From DATGLG01 sp035294245 (GTDB lineage Bacteria > Pseudomonadota > Alphaproteobacteria > JACZXZ01), in assembly GCA_035294245.1 (NCBI GenBank), contig DATGLG010000033.1:107037-171036 (forward strand): DNA of 64,000 nt, in the 5' to 3' direction. The position numbers and the translations under genes are program-made. Numbering within the stretch: the first letter of the stretch is position 1; each line of letters starts with the position of its first letter. Of this stretch, positions 55,254 through 63,318 are shown piece by piece. Below the pieces are notes generated by a model. It did not search any database, was not told the origin of the DNA, and saw only the letters and a program-made list of their open reading frames with translations.

Positions 55254-57536
55254 ATGGCCTCGGTGGCGACGGAGCAGGCCGGGCGCCGGCCGCGGCGGCT
55301 CCTGCCGGCGGGCCGGGTGGCGGGAATCGTCATCGCCTGCCTCCTCATCGTCGTCAACAGCATCTACTCCCTCGTCGCCCTGCGCGCGCTGCAGCGCGCC
55401 AATGGCTGGGTCAGCCACTCCCAGGAGGTGCAGCTCCAGCTCGACGACGTCCTCTCCCTGGTTCAGGACGCGACGGGCGGGCAGCGCGGCTATCTCCTGA
55501 CCGGGGACGAGCGCTTCCTCGCCGCCTATCGCGCCGCGCACCAGCAGGTAGCGCGGGCGATCGAGACGACGCGCGCCCTGACCGCCGACAATCCCGACCA
55601 GCAGCAGCGCATCGCCGCGCTGGAGACGGCCGCCAACGACGTTCTCGACCGCCTGGCTGACGGCATCGCGCGGCGCGAGCGCGGCGAGACCGGCATCGCC
55701 GCGGCGGAGCTGACCGCGAATAAGGCGCGCATGGACCGCATCCGCGCGCTCACCGCCGAGATGGAGGACGCGGAGGCGCAGCTCTATCGGCAGCGCAGCG
55801 CCGAGGCCAATGCGCGCGCGGCGGAGGCGCGCTACTCGCTCATCTTCGGCACCCTCGGCAGCCTCCTCCTCATCGCCCTCATCTTCCGCCTGATCCAGGG
55901 CGAGGCGCGGCGCAGCGAGGCGCTGGTGCGCGAGCGCACGGCCGAGCTCGCCGGCGCCAACGCGTCGCTGCGCGGCGAGATCGCCAGCCGCGCCAAGGCC
56001 GAGAGCGAGCTCCGGCGGACGCGCGCCTTCCTCGACACGGTGATCGAGAACATTCCCGGCATGGTCTTCGTGAAGGATGCGCGCGACCATCGCTATCTGC
56101 TCTTCAACCGCGGCGGCGAGGAGCTCCTCGGCCACGAGCGCGGCGAGCTCGTGGGCAAGAGCGATCACGAGATCTTTCCCAGGGCGCAGGCCGACCATTT
56201 CGTCGAGCGCGACCGCGCGGCACTCGCCGCCGGGGCGATGATCGTGACGGTCGAGGAGACCGCGACCCGCCGCAAGGGCGTGCGCATCCTCGAGACCAAG
56301 AAGCTGCCGGTCCTCGACGAGGAGGGCCGGCCGCAATATATCCTCGGCTTCTCCGAGGACATCACCGACCGCCTCGCGACCGAGCAGCAGCTGCGCCAGG
56401 CGCAGAAGATGGAGGCGATCGGCCAGCTCACCGGCGGCGTCGCCCACGACTTCAACAATATTCTCGCGGTCATCCTCGGCAACGCCGAGCTTTTGCTCGA
56501 CCTCGTGGGCGACCGGCCCGAGGCGGCCGAGCTCGCGAATGTGGTGATGAACGGGGCGCTGCGCGGGGCCGAACTCACGCGCCGCCTCCTCGCCTTCGCG
56601 CGCAAGCAGGTGCTGCAGCCCCAGGTGATCGACCTCAACGAGCGCCTGCCGGGCATCGTCGAGATGCTGCGGCGGACCCTGGGCGAGACCATCCACGTCA
56701 CCGCGACCCCGGGCGAGGGGCTGTGGCGCACCCGCGCCGATCCCTCGCAGGTCGAGGACGCGCTGGTCAACCTTGCCATCAATGCGCGCGACGCCATGCC
56801 CAAGGGCGGCGATCTTACCATCGCGACCGCGAACGCCCATCTCGACGAGCATTACGCCGCCCAGCATGTCGAGGTGAAGCCCGGCGACTACGTCATGCTC
56901 TCGGTGACCGATACCGGCATCGGCATGGCGCCCGAGATCGTCGAGCGCGCGACGGAGCCCTTCTTCACCACCAAGGAGTCCGGCAAGGGCACCGGCCTCG
57001 GCCTCAGCATGATCTACGGCTTCGCCAAGCAATCGGGCGGGCATCTCAAGATCTACAGCGAGCCCGGCTACGGCACCACGGTGAAGCTCTATCTGCCGCG
57101 GGTGGAGGGCGAGGCGCGCGGCGGCGAGGCGGCGGCGCGCACGGCGCCGCCGCTTCCCGGCGGCGACGAGACGATCCTGCTCGTCGAGGACAATCCCCAT
57201 GTGCGCGAGGTGGCGAAGCGGCAGCTCGTCGATCTCGGCTACAAGGTGCGGACGGCGGAAAGCGGTCCCGCGGCCCTCGCGGTGCTGGAATCCGACGAGC
57301 CCATCGATCTCCTCTTCACCGACGTGGTGATGCCCGAGGGGATGACCGGCTACGAGCTCGCCGAGGCGGCGCGGCAGATCCATCCGCGCCTCAAGGTCCT
57401 CTTCACCACGGGCTATGAGCGCGTGCAGTCGCGCAACGGCAACGGCCATCCCGACCCCGCGCATATGATCCGCAAGCCCTATCGCAAGCAGGAGCTCGCC
57501 GAGAAGGTGCGCGCCGCCCTCGACGACGAGGGGTGA
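55254..57536 (+). CDS. hybrid sensor histidine kinase (CHASE3-PAS-HisKA-HATPase-REC)
   Basis: A 760-residue membrane sensor. TM helices at about 20-43 and 195-213 flank a CHASE3 domain (DDVLSLVQDATGGQRGYLLTGDERF, split over residues 64-88). A PAS domain spans about 258-375. The phospho-accepting His398 is in GQLTGGVAHDFNNIL, the ATPase domain shows N-box NLAINARDAM and G-box GKGTGLGLSM, and the C-terminal receiver has Asp690 in LLFTDVVMP. No separate response regulator is adjacent, so output goes to an unlinked partner. Signal unknown. The 169-base gap before it holds a small GGTAA...TTACC inverted repeat. Confidence 0.95.
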   Translation: MASVATEQAGRRPRRLLPAGRVAGIVIACLLIVVNSIYSLVALRALQRANGWVSHSQEVQLQLDDVLSLVQDATGGQRGYLLTGDERFLAAYRAAHQQVARAIETTRALTADNPDQQQRIAALETAANDVLDRLADGIARRERGETGIAAAELTANKARMDRIRALTAEMEDAEAQLYRQRSAEANARAAEARYSLIFGTLGSLLLIALIFRLIQGEARRSEALVRERTAELAGANASLRGEIASRAKAESELRRTRAFLDTVIENIPGMVFVKDARDHRYLLFNRGGEELLGHERGELVGKSDHEIFPRAQADHFVERDRAALAAGAMIVTVEETATRRKGVRILETKKLPVLDEEGRPQYILGFSEDITDRLATEQQLRQAQKMEAIGQLTGGVAHDFNNILAVILGNAELLLDLVGDRPEAAELANVVMNGALRGAELTRRLLAFARKQVLQPQVIDLNERLPGIVEMLRRTLGETIHVTATPGEGLWRTRADPSQVEDALVNLAINARDAMPKGGDLTIATANAHLDEHYAAQHVEVKPGDYVMLSVTDTGIGMAPEIVERATEPFFTTKESGKGTGLGLSMIYGFAKQSGGHLKIYSEPGYGTTVKLYLPRVEGEARGGEAAARTAPPLPGGDETILLVEDNPHVREVAKRQLVDLGYKVRTAESGPAALAVLESDEPIDLLFTDVVMPEGMTGYELAEAARQIHPRLKVLFTTGYERVQSRNGNGHPDPAHMIRKPYRKQELAEKVRAALDDEG

Positions 57537-57704
57537 GACACGAGAGCGCCGTTTATCACCGCCCCGTCCTCGTCTTTTCCCCACGCGCCGCCCCACCTCA
57601 CCTTCGTCGCGCCATCGACGCCCCCTTATCGGGGGCGGAGAGGGAAACGAAGCGGCGCGGGCGGGCGAGGTGGGGGACTCGCCGCAGAATTTTTTGCGCC
57701 GCCC

Positions 57705-57731
57705 TGTCGGCTCGAGGCATCATCCGGCGTC
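57705..57731 (+). promoter_or_regulatory. ECF42-type promoter of the YCII-sigma operon
   Basis: TGTCGG (57705-57710), 17 bases, CGTC (57728-57731), 51 bases before the YCII gene. It resembles the ECF42 promoter pattern (TGTCGA -35, CG(A/T)C -10). The identical TGTCGG-N17-CGTC wording appears before the SRPBCC gene at 59453. The rest of 57537-57704 shows nothing recognisable. Confidence 0.65.
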
Positions 57732-57781
57732 CTTGGGGTGTGTGTGATCCGTTGGACGATGAAAAGAGGAGGAGCGCGCCC

Positions 57782-58174
57782 ATGCTCTACGCCATCCTTT
57801 GCTATCACGACGAGGACGTGGTGTGGTCCTGGAGCCGGGAGGAGGAGCACGCGGTCATGGCCCGCCTCCACGCCGTGCGCGAGAAGCTGACCAAGGCGGG
57901 CAAGATGGGGCCCTCCCTGCGCCTCCTGCCGACGACGGCGGCCACGACCCTGCGCAAGAGCCAGGAGCCGCCGCTTGTCATCGACGGCCCCTTCGCCGAG
58001 ACCAAGGAGCAGCTTCTCGGCTTCTATGTCATCGACGTGGCCGATCTCGACGAGGCCCTCGCCATCGCCCGCGAGCTCGCCGCGGCCAATCCCGGCGGCG
58101 CCTACGAGCTTCGCCCCGTCGCCCTCTACAATCCCGACGCGCGGCGCAAGACAAGTGCCGGCGCCGAAGCATGA
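57782..58174 (+). CDS. YCII-related (DGPF domain) protein
   Basis: A 130-residue dimeric ferredoxin-like protein. It begins MLYAILCYHDEDVVWSWS and carries the DGPF motif in VIDGPFAETKEQLLGFYVIDV. DGPF proteins are the standard genomic partners of ECF41/ECF42 sigma factors; their biochemical role is not established. AGGAGGAG precedes the ATG. The stop overlaps the sigma factor start (ATGA). Confidence 0.92.
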   Translation: MLYAILCYHDEDVVWSWSREEEHAVMARLHAVREKLTKAGKMGPSLRLLPTTAATTLRKSQEPPLVIDGPFAETKEQLLGFYVIDVADLDEALAIARELAAANPGGAYELRPVALYNPDARRKTSAGAEA

Positions 58175-59430
58175 GCGATCCCGCCTGGATCCACGCGGCG
58201 CTGACCGCCGCCCGGCCCCAGGCCCTGGGTGCCCTCCTGCGCTATTTCCGCGACCTCGACACCGCCGAGGAGGCCTTCCAGGAGGCGTGCCTGCGCGCGC
58301 TCAAGGCCTGGCCCAAGAACGGGCCGCCGCGCGACCCCAAGGCATGGCTGATCCTGGTCGGGCGCAACGCCGCCCTCGACGGCGTGCGCCGGCGCGGAAA
58401 GGACGTGGAGCTGCCGCCCGAGGAGGCCTTGTCGGACGTCGAGGACGCCGAGGCGGCGCTGGCGGAGCGGCTCGACGAGTCCCATTACCGCGACGACGTG
58501 CTGCGCCTCCTCTTCATCTGCTGCCATCCCGAGCTGCCGGCGACCCAGCAGATCGCACTGGCCTTGCGCGTCGTCTCCGGCCTCTCGGTCAGGCAGATCG
58601 CCCGCGCCTTCCTCGTCGGCGAGGCGGCGATGGAGCAGCGCATCACCCGCGCCAAGACACGCATCGCCCGCGCCGACATTCCCTTCGCCGCGCCCAGCGC
58701 CGCCGAGCGCGCCGAGCGTCTCGCCGCCGTCGCCGCCATGATCTATCTCGTCTTCAACGCCGGCTATTCCGCGGGCGACGGCGCCGCGCGCGGCGAGCTT
58801 TGCGGCGAGGCGATCCGGCTCGCGCGGCTCCTCTTGCGCCTCTTCAAGACCGAGCCCGAGATCATGGGGCTCCTCGCCCTCATGCTGCTCCAGCACGCGC
58901 GCGCCGCGGCGCGCCTCGACGCCACGGGGGAGATCGTCCTCCTCGAGGACCAGGATCGCAGCCTGTGGGACGGCAAGCTCATCGCCGAGGGCCTGGCGCT
59001 CATCGACAAGGCGATGCGACGGAACCGCCCGGGGCCCTATCAAGTACAGGCGGCGATCGCCGCCCTCCACGCCCGCGCCGCGCGCGCGGCCGAGACCGAC
59101 TGGGCGCAGATCGCGGCCCTCTATGCCGCCCTCGAGCGCATGCAGCCCTCCCCCGTGGTGACCCTCAATCGCGCCGTCGCCTTGGCCAAGCTCGCCGGCC
59201 CCGCCGAGGCCCTGGCACTGATCGAGCCTTTGGCGGCTCCGCTTAACGACTATTTCCACTTCTTCGGGGTCAAGGGCGCCTTCCTCCTTAAGCTCGGCCG
59301 CAAGGCCGAGGCGCGCGCCGCCTTCGACCGCGCCATCGCCCTCGCCCAGAGCCCGGCCGAGGCCGCCCATATCCGCCGCCACCTCGACCGCCTCATCGCC
59401 GAGAGCGAGGGCGCGAGCACCGGCGGCTAA
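58171..59430 (+). CDS. ECF42-type RNA polymerase sigma factor
   Basis: A 419-residue sigma factor, far longer than a standard ECF (about 180). Residues 1-80 are sigma-2 (FRDLDTAEEAFQEACLRALKAW), residues about 105-165 are sigma-4 (PATQQIALALRVVSGLSVRQIAR, split), and the remaining 250 residues form the helical TPR-like extension typical of ECF42, with VFNAGYSAG and ALERMQPSPVVTLNRAVALA. The extension replaces a classical anti-sigma factor as the control element in this group. Coupled to the YCII gene. No anti-sigma gene is present. Confidence 0.93.
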   Translation: MSDPAWIHAALTAARPQALGALLRYFRDLDTAEEAFQEACLRALKAWPKNGPPRDPKAWLILVGRNAALDGVRRRGKDVELPPEEALSDVEDAEAALAERLDESHYRDDVLRLLFICCHPELPATQQIALALRVVSGLSVRQIARAFLVGEAAMEQRITRAKTRIARADIPFAAPSAAERAERLAAVAAMIYLVFNAGYSAGDGAARGELCGEAIRLARLLLRLFKTEPEIMGLLALMLLQHARAAARLDATGEIVLLEDQDRSLWDGKLIAEGLALIDKAMRRNRPGPYQVQAAIAALHARAARAAETDWAQIAALYAALERMQPSPVVTLNRAVALAKLAGPAEALALIEPLAAPLNDYFHFFGVKGAFLLKLGRKAEARAAFDRAIALAQSPAEAAHIRRHLDRLIAESEGASTGG

Positions 59431-59452
59431 CGCGGAAATATCGCAAAGAGAC

Positions 59453-59479
59453 TGTCGGATTGTCTGCTCCCCGCTCGTC
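59453..59479 (+). promoter_or_regulatory. ECF42-type promoter of the SRPBCC gene
   Basis: TGTCGG (59453-59458), 17 bases, CGTC (59476-59479): the same two elements and the same spacing as upstream of the YCII gene, while the spacers share no similarity. It lies 68 bases before the SRPBCC start. Confidence 0.65.
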
Positions 59480-59546
59480 CTCAGGACGACCGAACGGCGC
59501 AAGGCCGATCGGCAAGCGACAACCCAGCAAGGCAAAGGAGAGACCC

Positions 59547-60041
59547 ATGACCGCCGCCCCCACCGCCGCTTCCACCGCGACACCCGCCTCCGACCGCGAG
59601 CTCGTGCTGACCCGCCTCATCGACGCGCCGCGCGAGAAGCTGTTCCGCGCCTGGACCGAGCCCGCGCTCCTCAAGCAGTGGTTCGCGCCCCTGCCCTGGA
59701 CGACGCCGGTCGTGGAGATCGACCTGCGGCCGGGCGGCGCCAACCTCTTCGTGATGCGCGGCCCCGACGGCAAGGAGTTTCCCAATCGCGGCGTCTATCT
59801 CGAGGTCGTCGAGAACGAGCGCCTCGTCTTCACCGACGCCTATGTCGCGGCGTGGGAGCCCTCGGAGAAGCCCTTCATGACGGCGATCATCACCTTCGCG
59901 GACGAGGACGGGAAGACGCGCTACACGGCGCGCGTGCGCCACTGGACCGCCGCCGACCGCGAGGCGCACGAGAAGATGGGCTTCCACCAGGGCTGGGGCC
60001 AATGTGCCGACCAGCTCGCGGCACTCGTCAAGAGGATGTGA
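59547..60041 (+). CDS. SRPBCC (AHSA1-like) domain protein
   Basis: A 164-residue START/Bet v1-like ligand-binding protein of the AHSA1 type. Its landmarks are LVLTRLIDAPREKLFRAWTEPALLKQWFAP and VEIDLRPGGANLFVMRGPDG (both stretches split here by their conserved positions, residues 19-48 and 56-75), then the final EAHEKMGFHQGWGQCADQLAAL. Such proteins occur repeatedly next to ECF41/42 and DGPF genes. AAAGGAGAG 6 bases before the ATG fixes the start. It has its own ECF-type promoter. Ligand unknown. Confidence 0.92.
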   Translation: MTAAPTAASTATPASDRELVLTRLIDAPREKLFRAWTEPALLKQWFAPLPWTTPVVEIDLRPGGANLFVMRGPDGKEFPNRGVYLEVVENERLVFTDAYVAAWEPSEKPFMTAIITFADEDGKTRYTARVRHWTAADREAHEKMGFHQGWGQCADQLAALVKRM

Positions 60042-60679
60042 GGGGTAAGACGGCGCCGTAATCTCATGCGGTCACGGCGAGGAGCGCGGCGCCGAGCGGG
60101 TGCGCTCTCTTATCTAATGGAGCGAATCCGACAGTTGCATCCGTTTTATTCGTCACCCCGGACAAGCCGTGCGGGAGCACGGCGCGATCCGGGGCCCATA
60201 TGATGCCATTGCGCCATGGGCCCGGCTCTCCCCCGGATCACGTCCGGGGTCGGCCGGGGTGACATGGGGGAATCGAAATGAGAGACGTTAATCACGAGCG
60301 TGGCGAGGAGCGCGGCGCCGAGCGGGTGCACTCTCCTCGTTGTCATGGCGAGGAGCGGAGCGATCGACGCCCCGTTAAGGAGGCGTCGATGCCATCCAGT
60401 TTATTTGCGAAAGGCTGGATCGCTTCGTCCCGCCGCGCCACCTCGCTTCCGCTCGGCGTCGCGGTCCTCGCGATGACGCCAAAAACATGGCTAACTATCT
60501 AATTGATAAACCCACGACATCTCTTGCGTCACGGCTCCCTCATCCCCATCCCAGAAAGCGCTGCGGCCGCAGCCATTCCTGCTTCGGGTTGCCATCGCCG
60601 CGGGTCACCGCCGCGGCCAGCCATCGCGCCGTCGCCGGGGCGGCGTGCATGCGCGCGAGCCGACCGCCGCGCGAGCGCT
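60042..60679. repeat. 638-base gene-free stretch made of dispersed repeats
   Basis: No credible gene. It holds a 28-base direct repeat (GGCGAGGAGCGCGGCGCCGA, then GCGGGTGC) at 60076-60103 and 60302-60329. Between them is a REP-like element (60151-60262) with GTCACCCCGGACAAGCCGTG at one end, a GCCGTGC-GGGA-GCACGGC hairpin and GGCCGGGGTGACATGG at the other. A third element (about 60330-60480) reads GTCATGGCGAGGAGCGGAGC ... GGCTGGATCGCTTCG ... GCGATGACGCC, a typical intergenic repeat. The translated frame of that last element is a common false hypothetical protein. Confidence 0.75.
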
Positions 60680-61309
60680 TCAAAGCGCCAGCAAAACGAG
60701 GCCCGTCGAAAAAAGCGCCCCCGTCCACAGCCGATCGAGATTGATCCATCCGCGCCGCAGGAAATCGAGGCCGATCCACTCGTAAACCGTAATCGCGATG
60801 GCGCCGGTCACGGCCAGCATCGCGGCGGTGTGGAGGCCCACGGCGGCAAGCGGGATTAGCAGCGCGCCGGAGGCGGTGGGACTCGCTATCGGAGCGACCG
60901 CGGCGCAGAGCGGGATCAGGGCCGGTGCCAGCATGAGGCCCGCGCCATGCGCCCCCGCCATCAGGAACGACCATAGCACGAGCCCGGCAAATCCGGCCTG
61001 CATCCCGACGCGCACCCGATGGCGGGAGCTATAGAGAAGGTGATAGGCAGCCCAGCCGATAAGCGCGATCCCGGCCGCCGCCCTGACCCACGTCGCCTCG
61101 ACCACCATATCGGCCGCCGCGACCGCCGCCGCCACGAGCGCGATCGCCAGGGCGTGGCCGAGCGCGATCGGAATCAGCGATAGGAGAACCACCGCTCGGC
61201 TGCGGCGATGGAGGCCGAGCGCAACCGCGAACAGCCAGCCCATCGCCGGGTTCAGCCCGTGATACATGCCGAGTCCGCCAATGACCAGCCACGGCCACAA
61301 CGCCGTCAT
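60680..61309 (-). CDS. small polytopic membrane protein, NicO/UreH-like, linked to methanethiol oxidase
   Basis: A 209-residue hydrophobic protein with about six membrane helices. The His-containing motifs GMYHGLNPAMGW (residues about 15-26), LGHALAIAL and GAHGAGLMLAP recall metal or TauE/UreH-type transporters (HG-x-[DN]-P in the first helix), so a metal, perhaps copper for the neighbouring enzyme, is a possible cargo. It starts 50 bases after the SBP56 gene on the same strand. ATG 61309 is chosen because the frame upstream of it has no hydrophobic helix. Family assignment is tentative. Confidence 0.7.
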   Translation of the reverse strand: MTALWPWLVIGGLGMYHGLNPAMGWLFAVALGLHRRSRAVVLLSLIPIALGHALAIALVAAAVAAADMVVEATWVRAAAGIALIGWAAYHLLYSSRHRVRVGMQAGFAGLVLWSFLMAGAHGAGLMLAPALIPLCAAVAPIASPTASGALLIPLAAVGLHTAAMLAVTGAIAITVYEWIGLDFLRRGWINLDRLWTGALFSTGLVLLAL

Positions 61310-61359
61310 TCCGGGCGGCCGCCGGGACGCGACCCGAATAGGCGCGGCGCTGCCATCGC

Positions 61360-62751
61360 TCAGGGATAGCAGTACGAATCCGAAGAGGCATCGCCGCCCT
61401 GGAGGCGCACCTGATGGGGCAAGTGACCCGCCGGCCAATCGAGGAAGAAATCTCGATCGAGCGCGATGCCGCCCTCCGGCTTGGCATCGACCTTGACCAT
61501 CCAGCCCTTCAGCCCGTCCGGATAGAATTGCGGGTCGATGGCGCCGTAGAGCGAGTTCGTGAAATAGATCCGCCGTCCGTCGCGGCTGATCTCCACCATC
61601 TGCGGGCCGCCATTGAGGGCCCCGTTTCCCTTGGGGTGCGCCGCGCGCGCAACGATACCGCCGATCCGCACCGTGCCGGTAAGCTTCGGCTTGAAGGGGT
61701 CGGAGACGTCGTATTGCTGGAGGTCGCCGGTTCCCCAGCAGGAGACGTAGAGATACTTGTCGTCGATCGAGAGGTCGATATCGGTGACGAGCGGCGGGCA
61801 GGCCTTGAAGTCCTTGAGTGCGGGCGGCAGGCGATCGGCATCGGCAGGCTCGGCGGGAATGTCGATGATCTTCGTCGCGGCCCATTTATCGCCGTCTCGG
61901 TACCAGGTCCAGATCGACGAGGACAGGTCCTTGAGGCTGATGACGCAGTTCACGAAGCCATAGGCCTTGGTCGGATCATGGGCGGGCCGGAGCTCGAAGA
62001 CGAGCTGATGCTCGGCGCCGAAATCGATCGTCTGGAGGTGGCGGCGCTTGTGGAGATCCCAGAAGTGCAGCTTGTTGCCGTATTTGCCGGCGAGCAGAAG
62101 CTCGGGCACGAGGCCGTCCTCGAACATGTCGGGCGTGCCCCACTCGCTGGTCACCACAGTGTCGTAGCCGAGATGCCACCACATGTCATAGGCGAATTCC
62201 TGCGGTCCGCGCTCGACCTCCCATCGCCCGCGCACCTCGAAGCTCTCGTGATCGATAAGGAGGACGCCGCCGGGCCCCTTGCCATCGGCATTACCGAGCG
62301 CGCTCACATAGATGCCCTCCGGCCCGCAATGCACGGTATGGGGACGGGAGTAGCCGGCGCCATCGGCAAGCGCCTCGGCCTCGATCACCTTCACGACCTT
62401 GGGCTTCTTCGGATTGGGCTTGGTGTCGAGGATGTGGATGCGCGAGGAGCGCAGGCCCGGCACGACGAGATAGCGCCGCTCGCTATGCGGATGCGGCGCG
62501 TTCGGGCACAAGCATGAGCTGCAGGCATTCCAGCCGAAATGATGCAGCTCGTCGCCGCGCCCCGGCATTTCCACACGGCCGACGATCTGCGCATAGCTCG
62601 AGGAGCCGGGGTCGACGTCGACCACCGCCATGACGTCCTTGCGTTTGCGCTCGGGGTCGAAGCTCGCGACATAGGCGAGCTTCTCGGCAGGGGCGCGGGT
62701 CGCCATGCGCGGCGAGGGATAGAAGGTCGGATCGGGTTTCCAGCTTGCCAT
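61360..62751 (-). CDS. selenium-binding protein SBP56 / methanethiol oxidase
   Basis: A 463-residue beta-propeller enzyme that, in characterised bacteria, oxidises methanethiol to formaldehyde, hydrogen sulfide and hydrogen peroxide, using copper. The conserved cysteines are Cys77, Cys80 and Cys82 (NACSSCLCPN). Other SBP56 landmarks are GRGDELHHFGWN, YSRPHTVHCGPEG, FAYDMWWHLGYDTVVTSEWG and the final GHLPHQVRLQGGDASSDSYC. Start ATG 62751 matches family starts (MASWKPDPTFYPSP). It heads a two-gene unit with the membrane protein. Periplasmic export is reported for some homologues, but no signal peptide is seen here. Confidence 0.93.
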   Translation of the reverse strand: MASWKPDPTFYPSPRMATRAPAEKLAYVASFDPERKRKDVMAVVDVDPGSSSYAQIVGRVEMPGRGDELHHFGWNACSSCLCPNAPHPHSERRYLVVPGLRSSRIHILDTKPNPKKPKVVKVIEAEALADGAGYSRPHTVHCGPEGIYVSALGNADGKGPGGVLLIDHESFEVRGRWEVERGPQEFAYDMWWHLGYDTVVTSEWGTPDMFEDGLVPELLLAGKYGNKLHFWDLHKRRHLQTIDFGAEHQLVFELRPAHDPTKAYGFVNCVISLKDLSSSIWTWYRDGDKWAATKIIDIPAEPADADRLPPALKDFKACPPLVTDIDLSIDDKYLYVSCWGTGDLQQYDVSDPFKPKLTGTVRIGGIVARAAHPKGNGALNGGPQMVEISRDGRRIYFTNSLYGAIDPQFYPDGLKGWMVKVDAKPEGGIALDRDFFLDWPAGHLPHQVRLQGGDASSDSYCYP

Positions 62752-62912
62752 GATGGCCTCCCTGCGGTGAAGGACGGCTCGGCATCCGAAGCGGTCGCGC
62801 CAACGACCGCTCACCAACGCGACCGAATAGATCGAGTCGCGGACCGGCATTTCGCGGTTCGGATCGGTGCATGATACCACGAGCGGGCGCCTGCGAGGAG
62901 CTTGTTGGGCCG

Positions 62913-62983
62913 GGCTAAAAGTCCGCCGCATCGCGGTTGTGGGCCCCCGCCGTGGCAGATCTTGAAATGTGAGGCTTTTAGCC
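62913..62983. promoter_or_regulatory. inverted-repeat operator upstream of the toxin-antitoxin genes
   Basis: GGCTAAAAG (62913-62921) and CTTTTAGCC (62975-62983) are perfect 9-bp inverted copies, 53 bases apart. The right one ends 41 bases before the antitoxin start. Paired sites of this kind suit autoregulation by ribbon-helix-helix antitoxins, which bind several sites and loop or cover the promoter. Confidence 0.55.
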
Positions 62984-63024
62984 GTACATTCCAGACACGT
63001 ATGGCCAAAAGCGAAGGTCGTCAC

Positions 63025-63318
63025 ATGACATCGGCAAGACGCTCGCGACAGACGCGGGAAGAGCGCCTGGAGGCGCGGATCTCGCGCGACCAGAAGGCTC
63101 TGTTCCAGCGCGCTGCCGAGCTGCAAGGACGCACCTTGACGGACTTCGTGATCGGGAGCGCGCATGACGCGGCTGTGCGCGTCATCGAGGACATGCAGAG
63201 GATCACGCTGAACGCCGCGGAAAGCAGCACCTTCGCGGAAGCCCTCCTCAATCCGCGCGCGCCGACGCCGCGCCTCAAGGCGGCCGCCCGCCGCTACCTC
63301 AAGACTCTCGGGCGTTGA
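63025..63318 (+). CDS. DUF1778 antitoxin (TacA-like)
   Basis: A 97-residue ribbon-helix-helix antitoxin. The DNA-binding strand is RLEARISRDQKALFQRAAEL, and GRTLTDFVIGSAHDAAVRVIED is the DUF1778 helix. The C-terminal tail (FAEALLNPRAPTPRLKAAAR) is the part that clamps the acetyltransferase toxin. GAAGG lies 8 bases before the ATG at 63025; an upstream ATG at 63001 is in frame but has no ribosome binding site. The stop abuts the toxin start. Confidence 0.9.
   Translation: MTSARRSRQTREERLEARISRDQKALFQRAAELQGRTLTDFVIGSAHDAAVRVIEDMQRITLNAAESSTFAEALLNPRAPTPRLKAAARRYLKTLGR

Noticed and set aside
57533..57781. Upstream extension of the YCII gene to 57533
   Set aside because: It would start inside the hybrid kinase end and bury the ECF promoter; the family start MLYAILCYHD is at 57782.
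60278..60502. 74-residue frame beginning MRDVNHERG inside the repeat region
   Set aside because: It is a translation of dispersed intergenic repeats (the HGEERSD...GWIASSRRA wording appears as false hypothetical proteins in many genomes); no ribosome binding site or conserved domain.
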